Positions 27,030 through 35,588 are shown, counted from the first letter of the stretch. The stretch is 64,000 bases of DNA from Inhella inkyongensis (GCF_005952805.1 NZ_CP040709.1:1922001-1986000), one strand, 5' to 3'. Translations and numbers: made by a program. The notes: generated by a model not told the origin, from the sequence alone.

Positions 27030-27894
27030 TCAAGAGACTCAAGCGGCCTCGGAGGGGGGGCGTTGGCGTGGCGTCGTATTCGTCTTGATGCTCCTGGTTG
27101 TCGCCGTTGCTACGTGCAAGGGGCCTTCCATGGCCCACAACTGGAAGGCCAAAAAGCAGCAAGAGCGCGCCATGGCGATGTGGCAGGAGCGCTGCAAGAA
27201 GTCGGGGGAGTTCATCCACAAGACGGTCGAGGGGGTGGAGGGGGTGTACCTCGTCAATGTGCGGACGCACAAGGACAACTTCAACCTCGGTGAGCAGCCG
27301 GCCGATCAATTCCGGCTGAGCGATCCCTATGGTCACGATCTAACGGACGAGGGTTACCTGATTTCATTTGCCAGAAACAGCAGGACGGGCGGCCGAGACG
27401 AACCGGTTGCCGAGGGCTGGCCGCCGCACAAGGGCTATCGATTCGTCGAGGCGCACGATCCCAGGGACGGAAAGCTGTATCGGTTTACGGGCCGGGTGGA
27501 TCAACCCTGGCTACGAGACAAGAGCTATGGCGAATGGGTGCGCGAGTTCGTGCTGGATCGGACTCCCCTCAAACAGCGCACCCTGCGTTACGGGGTGAAG
27601 TTCGAAGACATCTCCACCCGCGAAGAGCGCGAGCACTGGATCGCTGGCAGCTCGCTCAAGGTCATAGACCTGGAAACCGGCGAGGTGCTGGGGGAGCGAA
27701 TCGGCTACATGGTCGATTGGGCGCAAGGAAGCCGAGCGGGCGCACGCCAACCGTGGACCTTTGCGGCTGACAACGCCTGCCCGGACTTCCGGCGCGACTT
27801 TCCTTCATCAATCTATGGCGACCGCCACAAGGCGCGGTCCCAAGGCCAGCAAACCCTACGCTTTGTTGAAAAAGTAATCAAACCACTGAATTAA
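27019..27894 (+). CDS. Family A lipoprotein-like candidate immunity protein (copy 1)
   Basis: A 291-aa exported protein with a hydrophobic signal (VVFVLMLLVVAVATC). The residue before Cys is Thr, so lipidation is less certain than in the 28452 copy. The mature region has MWQERCKKSGEFIHKTVEGV, the phrase DQFRLSDPYGHD, HKGYRFVEAHDPRDGKLYRF, FEDISTREEREHWIAGSSLK and a C-terminal FVEKVIKPLN. It is followed after 13 bp, with a GGGAG ribosome site, by lipase-type cassette 5. It is near-identical in its first ~110 residues to the copies at 28452 and 30334, then diverges in the middle third. That pattern suggests recombination or specificity change. Confidence 0.78.
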   Translation: MRPDQETQAASEGGRWRGVVFVLMLLVVAVATCKGPSMAHNWKAKKQQERAMAMWQERCKKSGEFIHKTVEGVEGVYLVNVRTHKDNFNLGEQPADQFRLSDPYGHDLTDEGYLISFARNSRTGGRDEPVAEGWPPHKGYRFVEAHDPRDGKLYRFTGRVDQPWLRDKSYGEWVREFVLDRTPLKQRTLRYGVKFEDISTREEREHWIAGSSLKVIDLETGEVLGERIGYMVDWAQGSRAGARQPWTFAADNACPDFRRDFPSSIYGDRHKARSQGQQTLRFVEKVIKPLN

Positions 27895-27907
27895 GGGAGC
27901 CAACACC

Positions 27908-28462
27908 ATGACACCACCCACCATCGCCGACCTCCTGAAGTACGCCGACCTGCAGATGGCGGCTGAAGCCTTCCTGCTTGGCGACAGCGGCAAGCCGTAT
28001 GCGGGCACCTTGCTGATCGAGGCCTTGAAGCGCGGCAACGACCACGCCAGCCGATTCACCGAGGCCCAGGCCAAACGTTTTGATGAGTTCTGGGAAGTCG
28101 TCGCCCAGCAGCCCAACACCCACACCGGCTTCAGCGGCACGGTTTTCAAGTGCAAGAAGGACGACCCCCTGACCGGCGCCAAGGCGGACGATGTGGTGAT
28201 GTGTTTTCGGTCGACTGAGTTCGTGGACGACGCCGCGCGCGACAACGAGTCGACCAATGTGCTGGAGATCAAAGAGACCGGTTTCGCCTGGGGCCAGCTG
28301 CGCGACATGGAGGCCTGGTACCAGAAGCTGATTCAAGACGGCAAGCTGGTGGAGGGGCAGTTCAGCCTGACCGGCTATAGCCTGGGCGGCCACCTGGCCT
28401 CGGCCGTCAACGAGATGCACCCCACGGCCGCGAACGCAGGGAGCTTCCGTCATGCGGCGTAA
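27908..28462 (+). pseudogene. RTX lipase-like toxin cassette 5, early truncation
   Basis: A 184-aa remnant of a lipase-type toxin, highly similar to residues 1-175 of the 31219 protein. It starts MTPPTIADLLKYADLQMAAE after a good GGGAG site and contains FRSTEFVDDAARDNESTNVL and GYSLGGHLASA (Ser codon at 28379). It breaks off within about a dozen residues of that motif and ends SFRHAA-stop, overlapping the next lipoprotein ATG by 11 bp. The rest of the hydrolase, with the other catalytic residues, and all RTX repeats are gone. Confidence 0.82.
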
Positions 28463-29327
28463 GGGCGCTCTTCAAGCCCAAGGGCGCGGCAGTTCAACAC
28501 CTCGATGGGCGCCCTTCGCGCTGGGCCTGGTATTGCTGTTGAGCGCCTGCGGCAGCGGCGTGTCCGTCAGCCAGGGCAACACCCCGCAGCAGCAACGCGC
28601 CATGGCGATGTGGCAGGAGCGCTGCAAGAAGTCGGGGGAGTTCATCCACAAGACCGTTGAGGGGGTGGAGGGGGTGTACCTCGTCAATGTGCGTACGTAC
28701 AAGGACAACTTCAACCTCGGTGAGCAGCCGGCCGATCAATTCCGGTTGAGCGATCCGTATGGCAACGATCTAAAGGACGAGGGCTACCTCGTTTCGTTCG
28801 TGCGGAACAGCTATACCAATGGCCGCACGGACCTAGTGCGGGAAGGCTGGCCGCCCCACAAGGGCTATCGATTTATCGAGGCCCACGATCCCAAGGACGG
28901 CAAGCTGTATCGCTTTACGGGTCGAGTAGAGGAACCGTGGCAACTCGATCCGACCAAGCACCTCAAGGGCTATACCCGCTTCGTCCTGGATCGCACCCCC
29001 CTCAAACAGCGCACCTTGCGCTACGGGGTGCAGTTCGAAGACATCTCCACCCGCGAAGAGCGCGAGCACTGGATTGCCGGCAGCTCCCTCAAGGTCATCG
29101 ACCTGGAAACCGGTGAGGTGCTGGGCGAGCGCATTGGCTACATGGTGGACTGGGCGCAGGGCAGCCGCGCCCGGGCGAGACAGCCTTGGACCTTTGCGGC
29201 AGACAACGCTTGCCCTGACTTCGACCGTGACTTCCCTGGGCCAATCAAGGGCCCTGCCAATAAGTCGCAGAGTCAGCGTTACCAGACACTGCGATTTGTC
29301 GAAAAAGTACTCAAACCAATCCAATAA
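28452..29327 (+). CDS. Family A lipoprotein, candidate immunity protein (copy 2)
   Basis: A 291-aa lipoprotein with a textbook lipobox LLLSACG. Its signal peptide differs from copies 27019 and 30334, but from QQQRAMAMWQERCKKSG on it is almost the same protein. It diverges again between about residues 115 and 165 (WQLDPTKHLKGYTRFV) and rejoins at LKQRTLRYGVQFEDIST. It lies 12 bp before cassette 6, with the same AAGGGAG ribosome site. The swapped signal peptide points to mosaic assembly. Confidence 0.8.
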   Translation: MRRKGALQAQGRGSSTPRWAPFALGLVLLLSACGSGVSVSQGNTPQQQRAMAMWQERCKKSGEFIHKTVEGVEGVYLVNVRTYKDNFNLGEQPADQFRLSDPYGNDLKDEGYLVSFVRNSYTNGRTDLVREGWPPHKGYRFIEAHDPKDGKLYRFTGRVEEPWQLDPTKHLKGYTRFVLDRTPLKQRTLRYGVQFEDISTREEREHWIAGSSLKVIDLETGEVLGERIGYMVDWAQGSRARARQPWTFAADNACPDFDRDFPGPIKGPANKSQSQRYQTLRFVEKVLKPIQ

Positions 29328-29339
29328 GGGAGCCCACTC

Positions 29340-30344
29340 ATGACACCACCCACTATCGCTGACCTCCTGAAGTACGCCGACCTGCAAATGGCTGCGGAGG
29401 CCTTTTTGGTTGCCACGAACGATCCAGCCAAGACGCCATTCAAAGGTCAAGCACTGATCGATGCCTTGACCGAAGGTAACAAACACGCCAGCCGCTTCAC
29501 CAAGGCTCAAGCCGAGCACTTCGAGAAGCATTGGGCAGTCGAAGCCCAGCAGTCCAACACCCGCACGGGCTTCAGCGGCACGGTTTTCCGTTGCCATACC
29601 GACGCCCCCCTGACCGGCGCCAAAGCCGGCGAGGTGGTGATGTGTTTTCGGTCGACCGAGTTCGTGGACGACGCCGCGCGCGACAACGAATCGACCAATG
29701 TGCTGGAGATCAAAGAGACCGGTTTTGCCTGGGGCCAGCTGCGCGACATGGAGGCCTGGTACCAGCAGCTGATTCAAGACGGCAAGCTGGCGGAGGGGCA
29801 ATTCAGCCTGACCGGCTACAGCCTGGGCGGCCACCTGGCCTCGGCCTTCAACGAGATGCACCCCACGGCCGCGAAGCAGGTGGTGACCTTCAATGGCGCG
29901 GGCATCGGGGCCGTGGACCCCACCAAGAAGCTGTCGACCCTGCTGACCCAGTTCAGCGATCTCACCAAGCCCAATGCAGATGGCAGTGCCAAGTTCAGCT
30001 TCAGCCACCCGGTGCTCAGTGCGATCTATGAGCGCACCCGGGCAGCGGGTTGTCTCATCAGCCAGGCCGACAAAAACACGTTGGCGGCATTCATCTTGGA
30101 TGCACGGCGTGACGCCACGCCCGCATCCGATGTGGCCGAGGCCGAGTGGCTGCAGTTCGCGAACCAATCTGACGTGCTGCAGGGCCACACCAGCCCGTCC
30201 GCTGTGGCGAACTTGCAGAACCATGTGGGCAAGGATGTGCGGGTGTTCATCGAAGACCAGCCGCTTGATCGGGGCAATGTGGTGACGGCGGCGGTGGCGG
30301 AGTCCGTAGCAGTCAACGAACAGAGGTATGCGAATGCAGCCTGA
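29340..30344 (+). pseudogene. RTX lipase-like toxin cassette 6, internally deleted and truncated
   Basis: A 334-aa remnant. Residues 1-272 match the terminal toxin almost exactly, including Ser161 in GYSLGGHL (codon at 29820). At about 30155 the frame jumps from EWLQ straight to FANQSDV, skipping the ~70 residues that the 31219 protein has between EWLQ and FANQFDV. It continues through FIEDQPLDRGN, then ends at QRYANAA-stop inside the next lipoprotein gene. No RTX repeats or secretion signal remain. The near-identity to the adjacent active copy suggests a recent duplication. Confidence 0.82.
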
Positions 30345-31206
30345 TCAAGAGACCCAAGCGGCCCCGGAGGGGGGGCGTTGGCGTGGCGTTGCATTTGTCT
30401 TGATGCTCCTGGTTGTCGCCGTTGCTACGTGCAAGGGGCCTTCCATGGCCCACAACTGGAAGGCCAAAAAGCAGCAAGAGCGCGCCATGGCGATGTGGCA
30501 GGAGCGCTGCAAGAAGTCGGGCGAGTTCATCCACAAGACCGTCGAGGGGGTGGAGGGGGTGTACCTCGTCAACGTGCGCACACACAAGGACAACTTCAAC
30601 GTTGGTGAGCAGCCGGCCGATCAATTCCGGTTGAGCGATCCCTACGGTCACGACAGCGATGGTGACAACTACATCTTGAATTTCCTGCAGGGCTATTACT
30701 ACCGCACGCAGGAGACCAAGCCAACGCTCTCTGGTGCACCGCCGCGTATCGGCTACCGCTACGTAGAAGCCGTTGATCCGAAGGACGGCAAGCTGTACCG
30801 ATTCACTGGGCGCGTAGAGGAGCCGTGGCAGTTCGACAAGAGGTACTTGAAGGGCTACACCCGGTTCGTACTGGATCGCCGTCCGATCGAAGAGCGCTCC
30901 GCACACCATGGTGTCAAGTTCGAGGACATCTCCACTCGCGAGGAGCGTGAGCACTGGATCGCAGGCAGCTCGCTCAAAGTCATCGACCTTGAGTCAGGCC
31001 AAGTACTCGGTGAACGCCTTGGCTATATGGTCGATTGGGCACAAGGAAGCCGTGCAGGAGCGCGGTCACCCTGGCTCTTCGCTGCAGACAACGCCTGCCC
31101 TAGCTTTGATCGTGGACTCGCACTTCGCGGGAGCCAGCCGGCTTTCTCTGCGCAAACCGGACAGACACTCGATTTCGTCGAAAAAGTACTCAAACCAATC
31201 CAATAA
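30334..31206 (+). CDS. Family A lipoprotein-like candidate immunity protein for the terminal toxin
   Basis: A 290-aa protein with the same signal region as the 27019 copy (LLVVAVATCKG), near-identical over the first ~105 residues. A distinct middle follows (SDGDNYILNFLQGYYYRTQE), then the conserved blocks FEDISTREEREHWIAGSSLK and FVEKVLKPIQ. It immediately precedes the only toxin gene that leads into the full RTX/secretion module, so under the upstream-partner rule it is the current cognate partner. ATG 30334 (MQPDQET) is preferred over 30328 by alignment with the 27019 start. The variable middle third is the likely specificity region (inference). Confidence 0.8.
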   Translation: MQPDQETQAAPEGGRWRGVAFVLMLLVVAVATCKGPSMAHNWKAKKQQERAMAMWQERCKKSGEFIHKTVEGVEGVYLVNVRTHKDNFNVGEQPADQFRLSDPYGHDSDGDNYILNFLQGYYYRTQETKPTLSGAPPRIGYRYVEAVDPKDGKLYRFTGRVEEPWQFDKRYLKGYTRFVLDRRPIEERSAHHGVKFEDISTREEREHWIAGSSLKVIDLESGQVLGERLGYMVDWAQGSRAGARSPWLFAADNACPSFDRGLALRGSQPAFSAQTGQTLDFVEKVLKPIQ

Positions 31207-31218
31207 GGGAGCCCACTC

Positions 31219-34200
31219 ATGACACCACCCACTATCGCTGACCTCCTGAAGTACGCCGACCTGCAAATGGCTGCGGAGGCCTTTTTGGTTGCCACGAACG
31301 ATCCAGCCAAGACGCCATTCAAAGGTCAAGCACTGATCGATGCCTTGACCGAAGGTAACAAACACGCCAGCCGCTTCACCAAGGCTCAAGCCGAGCACTT
31401 CGAGAAGCATTGGGCAGTCGAAGCCCAGCAGTCCAACACCCGCACGGGCTTCAGCGGCACGGTTTTCCGTTGCCATACCGACGACCCCCTGACCGGCGCC
31501 AAGGCCGGCGAGGTGGTGATGTGTTTTCGGTCGACTGAGTTCGTGGACGACGCCGCGCGCGACAACGAGTCGACCAATGTGCTGGAGATCAAAGAGACCG
31601 GTTTCGCCTGGGGCCAGCTGCGCGACATGGAGGCCTGGTACCAGAAGCTGATTCAAGACGGCAAGCTGGTGGAGGGGCAGTTCAGCCTGACCGGCTATAG
31701 CCTGGGCGGCCACCTGGCCTCGGCCTTCAACGAGATGCACCCCACGGCCGCGAAGCAGGTGGTGACCTTCAATGGCGCGGGCATCGGGGCGGTGGACCCC
31801 AGCAAGAAGCTGTCGACCCTGCTGACCCAGTTCACCGATCTCACCAAGCCCAATGCAGATGGCAGCGCCAAGTTCAGCTTCAGCCATCCGGTGCTCAGTG
31901 CGATCTACGAGCGCACCCGGGCGGCTGGTGGCCTCATCAGCCAGGCTGACAAGAACACGTTGGCGGCATTCATCTTGGATGCACAGCGTGACGCCACGCC
32001 CGCATCCGATGTGGCCGAGGCCGAGTGGCTGCAGAAGGCGGCGGGCCGGGTGGCGCAGATCCGGGGTGAGATCGGTCGTTTGCCCGGCCTCAAGCCGCAG
32101 CCCGTCGCGGTGCCCCTGGAGCAGGTGGAGCAATGCAGTCTGGACTATCAGCTGGCTGTGCTGAAGATCAGCCAGAGCACCAATGCCGAAGGGCTTTTGC
32201 AGGGCCTGATCCAGACCTATGGCGGGAAGACCGTGCACTGGGAGTTCGCGAACCAGTTTGACGTGCAGGGCGACACCAGCCCGTCCGCTGTGGCGAACTC
32301 GCAGAACCATGTGGGCAAGGATGTGCGGGTGTTCATCGAGGACCAGCCGCTCTACCGAGGCAATGTTGCGACCCAGGTGGCTTTGGAATCCCTGCAATAC
32401 GCCAGTGTCAAGTTGCTGGTGGATGGTTGGGATAAGAAGGACTTCGGCGACACGCACAGCCTGGTGCTGCTGGTGGACTCGCTGGCCGTGCAGACCACTT
32501 TGCTGAACATGCTGCCCGAGGCTCAGCGTCAGGCGGGCTTCGATGCCTTGCAAAAGGCGCTGACCGATGCGTCCAACCGCCGCAAGGCCAATGGCGATGC
32601 TGTGTTTGGCGGTGGCCAGGGCAAGGCCGATGGTGAGACGCTGGAGGTGCTGGTCAATGCCCTGGCGGCCTTGGTCTTGGGGCCCGATGCGGCCAAGGCC
32701 AGGAAGTTGGTTGGCTCCAACGACGGAAACACCTGGCATGAGACCAACCCCAAGGGCGGCGCCACGGGTCGTACCGAATTCCATCGCTTGCTGGATGACA
32801 TTCAGAAGTCCGATCTCTACAGGAAGGCACAGGCTGGCGAGTTGGCGCTCAGTCTGATTTCCACCTACGCCAGCGACTTGGAAAAGCAGGCTCGCAACGA
32901 CTTCGGGGTCTTTGTGGCGCTCTACACGCTCAGCCCCTTCGCCCTGCGTCTGGGTGAGGGCGAGGTGGCCAAGGATTTGCTGTCCCAATCCAGCGTGTGG
33001 GGGGAGATTTATGCCCACTGGAATGAAGATCGGCTTCGAGTCAACCCGCCCGCAGGAGGGGCCACTACCTTGCCGAAGTACTTCAGTGATCGATGGCTGA
33101 AGGATCGCGCTGACCTCCTGGTGCACTTGAACTCACTGAACCGCGAGAACCTGGACTATGTGAAGGGCTCGCCCGGTGACAACCCGCAGGTGAAGGCCGA
33201 AGACGACAAGGGGGCCTTCGACGGCTCAGATGTGGTTTGGTATGACAAGGACAGCGGACTCAAGATTCAGCGAGGTGAGATCACCGGCAAGACGCGTTTC
33301 GTGACCTTTGGGTCTGACCTGATGGGTGCAGCAACGCCACAGGCTGCGGCGGTGAAGCTGGCGATGGATGCAATCCAGCTGAGTTCGAGTGCCATGGAAG
33401 AGATTGCCGGGCATGACGAACGTGATGTCATCTACGGCGAAAGCGGGGACGACCGCATCACCGGCGGTGACGGACGCGATCGACTGGACGGTGGTGAAGG
33501 CGATGACACCTTGGGCGGCGGCGAGAAGGACGATGCCCTGGAGGGCGCCATGGGCGATGACCTGCTCTCTGGCGATGCAGGGAACGACATGCTCAAGGGC
33601 GGCGACGGAGATGACGCACTCGAAGGCGGGAGCGGCCACGACGTCCTGATCGGCGGCACCGGCGCCGACAGGCTGCGGGGCGGGGCCGAGCACGATCTGC
33701 TGGTGGATGAGGGCGGCAGCGACACCAACCACTTGTGGGGCGACGAGGGCAACGACCAGCTCGAAGTCCTGGGTGGAGCCGGTTTCAGCTTCCTGGACGG
33801 CGGCAGCGGCAACGATGTGCTCATCGGCAGCCAGCAGTCCGCACAGAACACCCTGGCCGGCGGCCGGGGCAATGACCTGCTACGCGGCGGCGAGGGCGCC
33901 GACATCTTGCACGGCGATGGTGGCGAAGCGGCCGAGGGTTCCGACGGCGCCGACCTGATCGAGGCCGGCGGCGGCGCGGATCTGATCACCGGCGGTGGCG
34001 GCTCCGACCTGCTGCGTGGCGGCGCGGGCAATGACGAGTACCGCTTTGACGGCGCGGGCTTCGGGACGGATTTGATCGACGACGCGGATGGTTTGGGCAG
34101 GCTGGTCTTTGCCGGTCAGGAGCTCAAGAGCGCGAGCTTCGATGAGGACAAGCAGTGCTGGGTGGGGGCTGGCAGGGTCGAGATCCGCAAGCTGGAGTCC

Positions 34201-35118
34201 GAAGGTGCCACCACCCTGGCCATCAGCCTGCCCGGGGACGCGCACAGCACGGTCTATCTGCGCAACTGGACGCCGGGGCAGCTGGGGCTGACGCTGACGG
34301 GCGAGCCCAAGCTGCGCGACCGGCCCACCGCCACGCCCGTGAAGCCGCAGAGCCGCGCCGAGAACAATTTTGTGGACTTTGTGCGCGGAGACGCGGTCGA
34401 CGCCGACCAGGGCAACGACCTCCTGGTGGGCAGCGATGCATCAAGCCTGTTGCTGGGCGGCACGGGCAATGATTTGCTGGATGGACGGGGCGGGGATGAC
34501 TGGCTGGAGGGGGGCGAGGGCACCGATCTGATCCTGACCGGGGCCGGCAAGGACGTGGTGCTCGGCGGCGGGGGCAAGGATCTGATCCGGGCCGGCTACC
34601 GGTTCGACATGAGCATGGACAAGGTGTACACGCCCGGCGGCGGCTGGTACGCCGCATCCAGCCACAAGATATTTTTTAGTCAGGGCGCGGGGGGGGCTGA
34701 GTGGCTGGCCACGGACGAGAACACGCGCACGCAGTTTTCTTACTTCGTGCTGAAGTCGGACACTCCCGGCGAGACCGAGCGCGAGCGCATCGACATCGCG
34801 CACCCCAACCTGGCCGCCTTTGACTTTGAGTTCAAGGCCGAACTGGGGGCCGGCTCGCAGCCGCCCTCCCATCTGTGGTGGTGGTCCTATGCCAACGAGG
34901 CGGTGCCGCGCTTGGTGCCCAATCTCAGTGTCACGCTGACCCTGGGCGCCAACGAGCAGGTGGCGCGCGACGCCGTCTTCAAGAAGAGCGAGGCGCCCGA
35001 TCCGCTGGACTTGGGGGCTGCGATGCCCTTCAAGCTGGAGTTGGAGAACGGCCAGTACATCCTGGCGCCAGGCAGTCAGGCGCAGGGGGTGGCGTTTTTT
35101 GGGGGGGGGCGGCGATGA
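31219..35118 (+). CDS. Terminal RTX lipase-like toxin, N-terminal part, ends at poly-G frameshift
   Basis: A 1299-aa open frame. Residues 1 to about 560 are an alpha/beta-hydrolase with LTGYSLGGHLAS (nucleophile Ser161), FIEDQPLYRGN and FGDTHSLVLLVDSL (conserved Asp-Thr-His, candidate catalytic His). It is a probable lipase or phospholipase acting on target membranes. A linker FSDRWLKDRADLL leads to RTX nonapeptides (from about residue 735), the shared block and a non-repeat segment. Translation stops at GVAFFGGGRR because of nine G residues at 35101-35109. With eight, as in cassette 1, it would run on into the 35099-45493 frame to give about 4757 aa. Good ribosome site AAGGGAG. It is the only toxin here positioned to be fused to a secretion signal. 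Confidence 0.88.
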   Translation: MTPPTIADLLKYADLQMAAEAFLVATNDPAKTPFKGQALIDALTEGNKHASRFTKAQAEHFEKHWAVEAQQSNTRTGFSGTVFRCHTDDPLTGAKAGEVVMCFRSTEFVDDAARDNESTNVLEIKETGFAWGQLRDMEAWYQKLIQDGKLVEGQFSLTGYSLGGHLASAFNEMHPTAAKQVVTFNGAGIGAVDPSKKLSTLLTQFTDLTKPNADGSAKFSFSHPVLSAIYERTRAAGGLISQADKNTLAAFILDAQRDATPASDVAEAEWLQKAAGRVAQIRGEIGRLPGLKPQPVAVPLEQVEQCSLDYQLAVLKISQSTNAEGLLQGLIQTYGGKTVHWEFANQFDVQGDTSPSAVANSQNHVGKDVRVFIEDQPLYRGNVATQVALESLQYASVKLLVDGWDKKDFGDTHSLVLLVDSLAVQTTLLNMLPEAQRQAGFDALQKALTDASNRRKANGDAVFGGGQGKADGETLEVLVNALAALVLGPDAAKARKLVGSNDGNTWHETNPKGGATGRTEFHRLLDDIQKSDLYRKAQAGELALSLISTYASDLEKQARNDFGVFVALYTLSPFALRLGEGEVAKDLLSQSSVWGEIYAHWNEDRLRVNPPAGGATTLPKYFSDRWLKDRADLLVHLNSLNRENLDYVKGSPGDNPQVKAEDDKGAFDGSDVVWYDKDSGLKIQRGEITGKTRFVTFGSDLMGAATPQAAAVKLAMDAIQLSSSAMEEIAGHDERDVIYGESGDDRITGGDGRDRLDGGEGDDTLGGGEKDDALEGAMGDDLLSGDAGNDMLKGGDGDDALEGGSGHDVLIGGTGADRLRGGAEHDLLVDEGGSDTNHLWGDEGNDQLEVLGGAGFSFLDGGSGNDVLIGSQQSAQNTLAGGRGNDLLRGGEGADILHGDGGEAAEGSDGADLIEAGGGADLITGGGGSDLLRGGAGNDEYRFDGAGFGTDLIDDADGLGRLVFAGQELKSASFDEDKQCWVGAGRVEIRKLESEGATTLAISLPGDAHSTVYLRNWTPGQLGLTLTGEPKLRDRPTATPVKPQSRAENNFVDFVRGDAVDADQGNDLLVGSDASSLLLGGTGNDLLDGRGGDDWLEGGEGTDLILTGAGKDVVLGGGGKDLIRAGYRFDMSMDKVYTPGGGWYAASSHKIFFSQGAGGAEWLATDENTRTQFSYFVLKSDTPGETERERIDIAHPNLAAFDFEFKAELGAGSQPPSHLWWWSYANEAVPRLVPNLSVTLTLGANEQVARDAVFKKSEAPDPLDLGAAMPFKLELENGQYILAPGSQAQGVAFFGGGRR
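34246..34380 (+). repeat. Shared 135-bp block, copy in terminal toxin
   Basis: Same sequence as 16952-17086 apart from the last base. It is the fourth copy and the only one inside the gene connected to the export module. Confidence 0.9.
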
Positions 35119-35588
35119 CGCGCTGTTTGGGGCCAACGACAACGACAGGCTTCACGGCGAGGTCGGCGATGACCTCTTGATCGGCGAGGGGGGCGACGAC
35201 GAACTGGTGGGGGGGGCCGGCCTGGACTCGATCTCGGGGGGCGACGGGCGCGACCGCCTGGACGGTGGCGCCGAGGCTGACTTCCTGGTGGGCGGGATGG
35301 GTGCGGACGTCCTCTTGGGTGGCGCCGGGCATGACCTGCTGCTGGGCGACGCGCCCTATCAGCAGGGCAACACGGTCGCGCCCTTTTATCCGGTGGGGCT
35401 GGATGTGGGGGCGATGGGGGGCGACCTGCTGGACGGCGGCTCTGGCAATGACACGCTGTTTGGCAACCATGGCGACGACGGGTTGTTCGGGGGCGCAGAC
35501 GATGACCTGCTCTGGGGCGGCGAGGGCCAGGACCGGCTGTTCGGCGATGCGGGCGCGGATGAGCTCGTGGGAGGGCTGGGGGATGACC
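34381..35588 (+). repeat. Long direct repeat with 17087-18293
   Basis: About 1.2 kb nearly identical to the end of cassette 1, one base longer because of the extra G in the tract at 35101-35109. Homology ends at the codon after GGLGDD. There cassette 1 runs into unrelated sequence while this copy continues with RTX repeats. Confidence 0.9.
35095..35109 (+). other. T6G9 homopolymer tract causing a frame break
   Basis: Six T followed by nine G. The homologous site at 17801-17814 has six T and eight G and reads through as VAFFGGGGDD. Here the ninth G shifts the frame to a TGA eight bases beyond the tract. Removing one G restores a single 14.27-kb reading frame. G tracts of this length are typical of slipped-strand phase variation and also of transcriptional slippage and of sequencing error. 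The sequence alone cannot separate these. Confidence 0.9.

Noticed and set aside
31066..33126. Long minus-strand frame of 686 codons across the terminal toxin
   Set aside because: Antisense shadow of the lipase domain; its composition mirrors the coding strand, and similar shadows occur over each paralogous cassette.
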